Source: Candidatus Omnitrophota bacterium (lineage in GTDB: Bacteria; Omnitrophota; Gorgyraeia; Gygaellales; Profunditerraquicolaceae). From it: DNA of 5,470 bases. Positions 1-4,652 of this stretch are shown piece by piece. The notes below the pieces were generated by a model. That model made no database searches, was not told the origin of the DNA, and saw only the letters and a program-made list of their open reading frames with translations. The position numbers and the translations under genes were made by a program. The DNA lies in assembly GCA_017995695.1 (NCBI GenBank), contig JAGOIJ010000112.1, positions 1 to 5,470 of the forward strand, in the 5' to 3' direction. The stretch's first letter is position 1; each line of letters begins with the position of its first letter.

Positions 1-531
1 GTTATTAGGATAATTGATATATAATAATTTCGCTTTCTTTAAAATCCGGTCAGGAATCTTTTTTAGATCCGGAAGAAAATTGTTCGTTGCCAACAGCGGC
101 ATGCTATACGGCTGACCTCCGGCAAGGATGGTCCCGCCCTTATAAGGGGGATAACAAGGATCGGGCACTAAAGAATAATCACCCTGATTGATAAACGCTA
201 ACGGCAGATGCGCAATCCCTTCTTTCGAGCCAATGAGAGGCAGGATCTCGGTATCAGGATCGAGATTCACATTAAAACGTCTTTTGTACCAACCTTCAAT
301 TGAACGACGCAAGGCAGGCATGCCTTGGTCTAAGGCATAGCGGTGGTTAACCGGATCCTGCGCAGCCTGATATAATGCCTCGATAATATGCTTTGGCGTT
401 GGCTGATCAGGATCCCCTATTCCTAAATCAATAATATCCCTTCCTTCAGCGCGGGCCTTGCGCTTTGCCTTATCAATCTCTAAAAATAAATACGGAGGAA
501 GACTCGCCAGCTTTTTTGAAATGCTAAACAT
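1..531 (-). CDS. dapL: LL-diaminopimelate aminotransferase DapL, N-terminal part (3' end beyond window)
   Basis: This open frame starts at an ATG at 531 and runs without a stop to the window edge, giving 177 residues of an expected 385 to 410. It is a fold-type I PLP aminotransferase. DapL transfers the amino group of glutamate to tetrahydrodipicolinate and gives LL-DAP in one cytosolic step. Visible motifs are the N-terminal GIGDPDQPTP loop (37-46), the GSKEGIAH cofactor-phosphate segment (101-108) that is characteristic of DapL, the DPCYPPY segment (124-130), and YPNN (174-177), the start of the usual YPNNPTG. The PLP-binding lysine lies in the missing part. A G-rich ribosome site (AAAGGTGAGG) sits 2 nt before the ATG and supports this start. 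The gene lies 50 bp downstream of dapB. Another class I aminotransferase is possible, but the GSKEGIAH motif together with the dap context makes DapL much more likely. Confidence 0.88.
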   Translation of the reverse strand, partial: MFSISKKLASLPPYLFLEIDKAKRKARAEGRDIIDLGIGDPDQPTPKHIIEALYQAAQDPVNHRYALDQGMPALRRSIEGWYKRRFNVNLDPDTEILPLIGSKEGIAHLPLAFINQGDYSLVPDPCYPPYKGGTILAGGQPYSMPLLATNNFLPDLKKIPDRILKKAKLLYINYPNN

Positions 532-532
532 A

Positions 533-543
533 CCCTCACCTTT
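533..543 (-). promoter_or_regulatory. Ribosome binding site of dapL
   Basis: The transcript reads AAAGGTGAGGG shortly before the ATG at 531. Both AAAGG and GAGG could pair with the 16S anti-Shine-Dalgarno. This fixes the dapL start and matters because the gene is cut by the window edge. Confidence 0.7.
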
Positions 544-548
544 CGTAA

Positions 549-566
549 AAGTATTTCTCAATACTT
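549..566 (-). other. Short RNA hairpin with GAGA tetraloop before dapL
   Basis: In the transcript the sequence AAGTATT-GAGA-AATACTT forms a perfect 7-bp stem with a 4-nt GNRA-type loop. Its lower edge is 5 nt ahead of the dapL ribosome site. One arm is part of the degenerate heptamer array. The stem is AT-rich and no U-tract follows, so it is not a good intrinsic terminator. A role in RNA processing, stability or dapL translation is only inference. Confidence 0.45.
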
Positions 567-584
567 AATATTCTATACTCACTA
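557..584 (-). repeat. Degenerate tandem heptanucleotide array related to the one after htpX
   Basis: Read in 7-bp register on the plus strand, this stretch is CTCAATA (557-563), CTTAATA (564-570), TTCTATA (571-577) and CTCACTA (578-584). Against the unit CTCAATA these match at 7, 6, 5 and 6 of 7 positions. It lies in the dapB-dapL gap and its last unit overlaps the dapB stop codon. The array is AT-rich, so some resemblance by chance is possible. The constant register and the shared unit with the htpX-dapA array favour common origin. Confidence 0.55.
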
Positions 585-1295
585 CTTTGACAACACATCC
601 TGCATCGAATACAATCCTGCAGGTTTACCAAAAACCCATTTTGCCGCTTTGAGCGCGCCAACAGCGAAAAGATCCCGCGAATGCGCCTGGTGCTTAATTT
701 CAATACGTTCGGAATTACCGCAAAAAATAATGGTGTGATCACCGAAGATATCGCCCAGCCTGATTGAGTGCGTTGGGATTTCTTTGTGCGTAGCCTCGGC
801 TAGGATGTCGGCAAATTTCTTCGCCGTGCCTGAGGGCGCATCTTTCTTCATGGCATGATGCGCCTCGACAATTTCGATATTGTAATCAGGGCCAAGGTTC
901 TTGGCGAATTGCGCAACAGCCTTAAATAATACATTTACCCCGATAGCCATGTTGGGGGAATATACCACTGGGATAACGTGTGAGACTTCTTCAATTTTCT
1001 TAATCTGAGCTTCATTAAGTCCGGTCGTACCAACCACCAATGCCTTTTTATAACGCGCAGCATATTCAACATTGGTTTCTGTCCCTTCCGGGGTCGTAAA
1101 ATCGATGAATACATCCACTAAAAACATTCCATCGACAGTTGAGGAAATTTTAATCTTCCCCAGCTCTTTGCCAATCTGGGGAATGCCTTTACGTTCAAGG
1201 GCAAGGGCAATTTCAAAATCCTTATCATGAGAAGCTAAATCAAAAATACGCCTGCCCATCTTCCCGCAAACCCCGGCAATGCCTAATTTAATCAT
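582..1295 (-). CDS. dapB: 4-hydroxy-tetrahydrodipicolinate reductase DapB
   Basis: DapB is the cytosolic NAD(P)H-dependent reductase that converts the DapA product to tetrahydrodipicolinate, here the substrate of DapL. The protein has 237 residues, against about 265-273 for E. coli-type enzymes. The shortening is mostly in the first third, between the Rossmann start and FIDFTTPEGT (63-72). Domains in order are the nucleotide-binding glycine loop GVCGKMG (8-14), GTTGL (89-93), the hinge SPNMAIGVN (113-121), and the catalytic and substrate segment EAHHAMKKDAPSGTA (144-158). By alignment with E. coli, His146 is the acid/base residue and Lys150 the catalytic lysine. The tail motif RLGDIFGDHTIIF has leucine where glycine or alanine is common. 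The ATG is preceded by AGAGGGGG with a 5-nt spacer, and the gap from dapA is 42 bp. All key residues are present, so it is probably active. Confidence 0.96.
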   Translation of the reverse strand: MIKLGIAGVCGKMGRRIFDLASHDKDFEIALALERKGIPQIGKELGKIKISSTVDGMFLVDVFIDFTTPEGTETNVEYAARYKKALVVGTTGLNEAQIKKIEEVSHVIPVVYSPNMAIGVNVLFKAVAQFAKNLGPDYNIEIVEAHHAMKKDAPSGTAKKFADILAEATHKEIPTHSIRLGDIFGDHTIIFCGNSERIEIKHQAHSRDLFAVGALKAAKWVFGKPAGLYSMQDVLSK

Positions 1296-1300
1296 CGAAA

Positions 1301-1308
1301 CCCCCTCT
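1301..1308 (-). promoter_or_regulatory. Ribosome binding site of dapB (AGAGGGGG)
   Basis: AGAGGGGG ends 5 nt before the dapB ATG. The same octamer at the same spacing precedes lemA. It contains GAGG but has a run of five G rather than the canonical AGGAGG. Confidence 0.75.
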
Positions 1309-1337
1309 TAATTAATTCAAAAATCAAAACGCAAAAT

Positions 1338-2213
1338 TTATAACAATCCATACTCTTTCAACGCTTGCTTCAACTTCTGCTCATTTTCAGGCAACATGAC
1401 GGACATCGGAAGCCTCAAGTCAGAAGCACAAAGCCCCATCAAGCCCATTGCTGTTTTTATGGGAATTGGATTTGTTTCAATAAACACAGCCTTAATCAAG
1501 GGTAGCATTTTGTAGTGCAGATCCTGCGCTTTACGCATATCGCCTTTCTCAAATGCCTCAACCATAAGGGCAACATCTCTAGGAATAATGTTAGCCACAA
1601 CCGAAATAATCCCTGTTCCTCCGATGCTCAATACAGGTAACGTTAAACTATCATCACCGGAAATCAAATCAAACCTCTCGCCGCAAAGAGCTTTTATACG
1701 GGCCATCTGATCTAGATTGCCCGATGCCTCCTTGACGCCAACAATATTTTTGCAGTCCCGCGCTAAGCGCGCTATGGTCTCAGGCTCAATATTCACCCCG
1801 GTGCGCGATGCAATATTGTATAAAATAATCGGTATGCTTACGGCATCGGCAATGGCTTTAAAGTGTTCGTACAAGCCTTTTTGCGTAGGGCGGTTATAGT
1901 ATGGAGAAACCTGCAATGACGCATCCGCCCCGGCTTTTTGAGCATGCCGCGTTAACATCACCGCCTCTTCGGTTGAATTCGAACCTGTCCCTGCGATGAC
2001 CGGCACCCTCTTATTAACCTGCTCAATGGCTATCTGGATGACGCGATCGTGCTCTTCAAAAGATAATGTTGCGGATTCCCCAGTTGTCCCGCAAGGTACA
2101 ATTCCGGAGCTACCATTCTTGATCTGAAACTCAATCAAATTCCGAAATGTTTTCTCATCAATTTTGTTATTCTTAAAAGGAGTAACTATCGCGACAATCG
2201 AACCTTTAAACAT
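1338..2213 (-). CDS. dapA: 4-hydroxy-tetrahydrodipicolinate synthase DapA
   Basis: DapA is a TIM-barrel class I aldolase that condenses pyruvate with aspartate semialdehyde, the committed step of DAP and lysine synthesis, in the cytosol. The 291-residue length is normal. GTTGES (42-47) carries the catalytic threonine, Thr43 or Thr44 by alignment. SPYYNRP (103-109) holds Tyr106, which completes the proton relay across the dimer. Tyr132 is the relay tyrosine, Arg137 in SRTG binds substrate, and Lys161 in VGVKEASG forms the pyruvate Schiff base. FIETNPIPIKTA near the C terminus is typical of true DapA and argues against N-acetylneuraminate lyase or KDG aldolase paralogues. The start is an ATG behind a G-rich ribosome site. 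The gene follows htpX after 48 bp that contain a heptamer repeat array and precedes dapB, so it restarts the lysine genes after the lemA-htpX interruption. Lysine feedback sensitivity cannot be judged by eye. Confidence 0.97.
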   Translation of the reverse strand: MFKGSIVAIVTPFKNNKIDEKTFRNLIEFQIKNGSSGIVPCGTTGESATLSFEEHDRVIQIAIEQVNKRVPVIAGTGSNSTEEAVMLTRHAQKAGADASLQVSPYYNRPTQKGLYEHFKAIADAVSIPIILYNIASRTGVNIEPETIARLARDCKNIVGVKEASGNLDQMARIKALCGERFDLISGDDSLTLPVLSIGGTGIISVVANIIPRDVALMVEAFEKGDMRKAQDLHYKMLPLIKAVFIETNPIPIKTAMGLMGLCASDLRLPMSVMLPENEQKLKQALKEYGLL

Positions 2214-2214
2214 T

Positions 2215-2224
2215 CCTCTCCCCC
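2215..2224 (-). promoter_or_regulatory. Ribosome binding site of dapA (GGGGGAGAGG)
   Basis: A purine block GGGGGAGAGG ends 1 nt before the dapA ATG. The usable core is probably GGAG or the five-G run, 4 to 6 nt from the start. It directly follows the heptamer array, separated by five bases (CTAAA in the transcript). Confidence 0.7.
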
Positions 2225-2229
2225 TTTAG

Positions 2230-2257
2230 CTCAATACTCACAACTCAATACTCAATA
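2230..2257 (-). repeat. Tandem heptanucleotide array, 4 units
   Basis: Four contiguous 7-bp units fill most of the htpX-dapA gap. On the plus strand they read CTCAATA (2230-2236), CTCACAA (2237-2243), CTCAATA (2244-2250) and CTCAATA (2251-2257). In the transcript the unit is TATTGAG. Three units are identical and one differs at two positions. The array starts 4 bp after the htpX stop and ends just before the dapA ribosome site. It resembles in form the heptameric short tandem repeats reported between genes in some cyanobacteria; that is an analogy and not an identification. Confidence 0.85.
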
Positions 2258-2261
2258 CTTT

Positions 2262-3185
2262 CTATTTACTATACGCCATCTGTTTCAATATCTCAATGCG
2301 TTTGGCAATGGGTGGATGAGTAGCAAACAAGTCAGCCGTGAAACCCTCGCGCAACCCAATACCAGCGCCCTTGGGATCTGCGATACATAAATGCGCGTTG
2401 CCTTGATGTATTGAACGCGTTGGCCCTACCCGCGCTTCAATTTTCTGCAAAGCGCTCGCTAAGGCCAAAGGATTACGGGTCAGTTCAGCGCCTGTTGCAT
2501 CTGCCAAGTATTCACGCCTACGCGAAACAAACATTGCCATAATCTGCGAAATAATTGGCGCAAGAATCACCGCGATAAGCCAAATAACCAAAATAATCAG
2601 CGCGCCTGCCCCTTCGCTATCACGGCTGCGTCGCCGCCGGTGAAACGTCATACGCGCAGCCCAATCTGCAAGAAGCGCAATAGAACCCAACAATACCGCA
2701 ATGATAAGCATCAGGCGGATATCAAAATTTTTTATATGGCTCATCTCATGCGCAGCCACTGCCTGCAGTTCCTCGCGATTCAGCGTTGAAAGTAAACCTA
2801 CCGTAACTGCGATTGAGGCATGTTCGGGGTCTCTGCCCGTGGCAAAGGCATTAGGATCAGGATCATCAATGACATAAGTCTGAGGTACCTTAATGCCAGA
2901 GGCAATACTCATTTCTTCGACCACATTCTGCCACTGCCTTTGGCTTACGTCATTCAAATCCAAAGGCCGGGCGCGGGTTGAAGCAAGGATGACCTTATCC
3001 CCATACAAAAAACTACCTACGCTGGATATAATACCAAACAAAAGCGCCACGCTTGAGAAAACTGGCAGCCCCTCGCCATAAAAATAATCAAAACCAAAAC
3101 CGAGTAACAAGAAAAAAATGACAAAGAGCGAAACGGTAATCCATGTTGCACGCTGATTACTGACAATCTGCTCGTAAATATTCAT
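2262..3185 (-). CDS. htpX: Membrane zinc metalloprotease HtpX (M48 family)
   Basis: HtpX is an integral inner-membrane M48B protease with a cytosolic active site. In E. coli it degrades misfolded membrane proteins and works alongside FtsH. The protein has 307 residues. It opens with MNIYEQIVSNQRATW, the family's usual N terminus. Hydrophobic spans are near 15-32, 42-60, 156-174 and 194-219. The zinc site is HEMSH (146-150), with His146 and His150 as ligands and Glu147 catalytic. The third ligand is Glu225 in EYLAD (225-229). DPDPNAFATG (108-117) is the conserved segment ahead of the active site. An arginine-rich loop (183-188) lies between the third and fourth spans. The ATG is the only credible start: an in-frame TAG lies four codons upstream with no alternative start between. 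Its ribosome site is weak (GTAGGG about 12 nt upstream). It follows lemA by 61 bp, the widest gap here. Confidence 0.96.
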   Translation of the reverse strand: MNIYEQIVSNQRATWITVSLFVIFFLLLGFGFDYFYGEGLPVFSSVALLFGIISSVGSFLYGDKVILASTRARPLDLNDVSQRQWQNVVEEMSIASGIKVPQTYVIDDPDPNAFATGRDPEHASIAVTVGLLSTLNREELQAVAAHEMSHIKNFDIRLMLIIAVLLGSIALLADWAARMTFHRRRRSRDSEGAGALIILVIWLIAVILAPIISQIMAMFVSRRREYLADATGAELTRNPLALASALQKIEARVGPTRSIHQGNAHLCIADPKGAGIGLREGFTADLFATHPPIAKRIEILKQMAYSK

Positions 3186-3211
3186 GCTATCAAGCTACCC
3201 TACGTCCGCTC

Positions 3212-3238
3212 ACTATCCCTTGCGACTATGACCTTGCG
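3212..3238 (-). repeat. Imperfect tandem duplication in the lemA-htpX gap
   Basis: Two adjacent copies read, on the plus strand, ACTATCCCTTGCG (3212-3224) and ACTATGACCTTGCG (3225-3238). They share ACTAT and CCTTGCG and differ only in the bases between. No reading frame or hairpin explains it. It may be a small slippage duplication. Confidence 0.5.
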
Positions 3239-3240
3239 CG

Positions 3241-3269
3241 CCTATATCATTTATTAAGATTCAAATCAA
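3241..3269 (-). promoter_or_regulatory. Possible weak internal promoter ahead of htpX
   Basis: TTGATT (3264-3269) and TATAGG (3241-3246) are separated by exactly 17 bp, and TG stands one base before TATAGG as in an extended -10. Each hexamer matches the sigma-70 consensus at 4 of 6 positions, and the important last T of the -10 is absent. It overlaps the end of lemA and precedes the longest gap in the cluster. Chance is a real alternative. Confidence 0.2.
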
Positions 3270-3810
3270 CCTTGGGCGTCTGACGCTCGGTAGCGTCCGC
3301 AATCTCAAACAACTCTGATGGCTTAAAACCAAACATTCCAGCAATAATGTTTGTCGGAAACACCTGTTGCGCAATATTAAACTTTGTAGCGATATCATTG
3401 TAAAATTGCCGGGCAAATCCTATGCGGTTTTCAGTCGAAACCAACTCCTCCTGCAACTTAGAAACATTTTCATTCGCCTTCAAGACTGGATAATTCTCAA
3501 CCAAAGCAAATAACTGACGCAATGTCCCAGTCAACATGTTCTCTTGCGCCGCTTTATCAGCTATTCCTTGCGCTTGAACAGCCTTGTTACGCGCTTCAAT
3601 TACTTTCGTAAGCGTATCCTGCTCAAACTTCATTACGCCCTTAACTGTTTCAACTAAATTAGGGATTAAATCGTGCCGACGCTTTAGCTGAACATCAATC
3701 TGCTTCCAGCCGTTGATAACCTGATTCTTTAAAGCCACTAATCCGTTGTAGGCGGCAACTACCCAAACTACTAAAAATAACACTGCGCCAAAAACAATCA
3801 ATAATCCCAT
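3247..3810 (-). CDS. lemA: LemA family membrane protein
   Basis: This is a LemA family protein of 187 residues, the usual length. One hydrophobic helix (about 3-20) is followed by a mostly alpha-helical, heptad-rich domain. The family signature is the segment around W35 to K57 (QIDVQLKRRHDLIPNLVETVK at its core). It is followed by a helix with ENYPVLKANENV (105-116) and the C-terminal stretch with NRIGFARQFYND (128-139) and FPTNIIAGMFGF (151-162). The biochemical role of LemA is not firmly established. It is very often encoded next to M48 proteases or TPM-domain proteins, and a link with membrane protein turnover is inferred from that. Here htpX follows directly, which fits. The start is supported by AGAGAGGGGG five nt before the ATG. 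It lies 18 bp after dapF and so appears cotranscribed with the lysine genes. Confidence 0.95.
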   Translation of the reverse strand: MGLLIVFGAVLFLVVWVVAAYNGLVALKNQVINGWKQIDVQLKRRHDLIPNLVETVKGVMKFEQDTLTKVIEARNKAVQAQGIADKAAQENMLTGTLRQLFALVENYPVLKANENVSKLQEELVSTENRIGFARQFYNDIATKFNIAQQVFPTNIIAGMFGFKPSELFEIADATERQTPKVDLNLNK

Positions 3811-3815
3811 AGCAT

Positions 3816-3825
3816 CCCCCTCTCT
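3816..3825 (-). promoter_or_regulatory. Ribosome binding site of lemA (AGAGAGGGGG)
   Basis: AGAGAGGGGG ends 5 nt before the lemA ATG in the 18-bp dapF-lemA gap. It confirms the start ahead of the membrane helix. Confidence 0.75.
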
Positions 3826-3828
3826 TAC

Positions 3829-4650
3829 CTAAACTTGAAGCTCGCCTTGAAACACAATCCGCGCTTTGCCTTCCAGCCACACGTTAGTAAACGTATTCTT
3901 GTTCCTTGAGAAATAAACCTTGAGGGTTTCTTTGCCCTGCGTAATAACCTTTACCAACCCAGGCGTACGCATGTTGGATTGCGCTGCCCAGACCAACGCT
4001 GAAGCAACTGTTCCTGTTCCGCATGCCAACGTTTCATCCTCAACGCCTCTTTCATAGGTGCGCACCCTGATGGTATCCCTGGCGAGAACTTCCACAAAGT
4101 TAGCGTTCGTGCCTTGAGGGGCGAATGTTTTATGGTAACGAATTTCTTCGCCCAGCGGCGCAACTGCCAATGATGCAAGACCCTCGACGAAAACAACCGC
4201 GTGCGGAACGCCAGTATTAATAAAATTAACCTTAATAAGGCGGCCAGCGATCTCAACAGGAATAGCAAACCGAATAACGGTAGGATCAGTAAGTCTTAGC
4301 TTTACCTGACCATTACGCACGCTCGCCTTCAATAAGCCTGCCCTTGTCTTGATCGTAAGGCTATCGCAATTATTGCGGCCTTGGGCGTGCGCCAGGTAAT
4401 AGGCAACACAGCGCGCTCCGTTACCGCACATGTTGGCTTCAGAACCGTCGGCATTAAAAATACGCATGCGCGCATCAGCGTCTTTTATCTTTTCAAGCAC
4501 AAGCAAGCCATCAGCGCCAATGCCAAATTTTCTATCGCAAACGCTTTTTGCTAAACGCGCTAGGTTAAGCGCGGGAGGAAGAGACGCTCTTTCTACGACC
4601 ACGAAATCATTTCCAGAAGCAACCATCTTTGAAAAATTGATTATAGCCAT
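3829..4650 (-). CDS. dapF: Diaminopimelate epimerase DapF
   Basis: DapF is a PLP-independent racemase that interconverts LL-DAP and meso-DAP in the cytosol, supplying both peptidoglycan and LysA. The 273-residue length is typical. The two-lobed fold shows in two matching halves, each contributing one catalytic cysteine. The first is Cys75 in EANMCGNGARC (71-81) and the second is Cys210 in LACGTGT (208-214). The N-terminal SGNDF (12-16), GADGL (45-49), RIFNADGSE (63-71), NTGVPHAV (145-152) and ERGVEDET (200-207) are all conserved substrate-pocket segments. Nothing is missing. The ATG lies 2 nt after the lysA stop and its ribosome site GAGG (4659-4662) sits inside the end of lysA, so the two genes are probably translationally coupled. 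lemA follows after 18 bp. Confidence 0.98.
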   Translation of the reverse strand: MAIINFSKMVASGNDFVVVERASLPPALNLARLAKSVCDRKFGIGADGLLVLEKIKDADARMRIFNADGSEANMCGNGARCVAYYLAHAQGRNNCDSLTIKTRAGLLKASVRNGQVKLRLTDPTVIRFAIPVEIAGRLIKVNFINTGVPHAVVFVEGLASLAVAPLGEEIRYHKTFAPQGTNANFVEVLARDTIRVRTYERGVEDETLACGTGTVASALVWAAQSNMRTPGLVKVITQGKETLKVYFSRNKNTFTNVWLEGKARIVFQGELQV

Positions 4651-4652
4651 GT

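Noticed and set aside
536..742. Minus-strand 68-codon frame over the dapB end and dapB-dapL gap
   Set aside because: It overlaps the C terminus of the well-supported dapB in another frame and has no recognisable protein features.
1717..1899. Plus-strand 60-codon frame opposite dapA
   Set aside because: It is antisense to the DapA active-site region, with no ribosome site or neighbours on that strand.
2230..2257. CRISPR array
   Set aside because: The units are 7 bp, directly abutting and without spacers, so this is a tandem microsatellite-like repeat.
2893..3081. Plus-strand 62-codon frame opposite htpX
   Set aside because: It is antisense to htpX with low-complexity composition and no supporting signal.
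3282..3297. GACGCT-ACCG-AGCGTC perfect inverted repeat as a terminator
   Set aside because: It lies inside the lemA coding region about 35 bp before the stop, encodes conserved-frame residues and has no following U-tract.
3951..4268. 105-codon minus-strand frame inside dapF
   Set aside because: It lies entirely within dapF in another frame; dapF has both catalytic cysteines and full family length, so this is a shadow.
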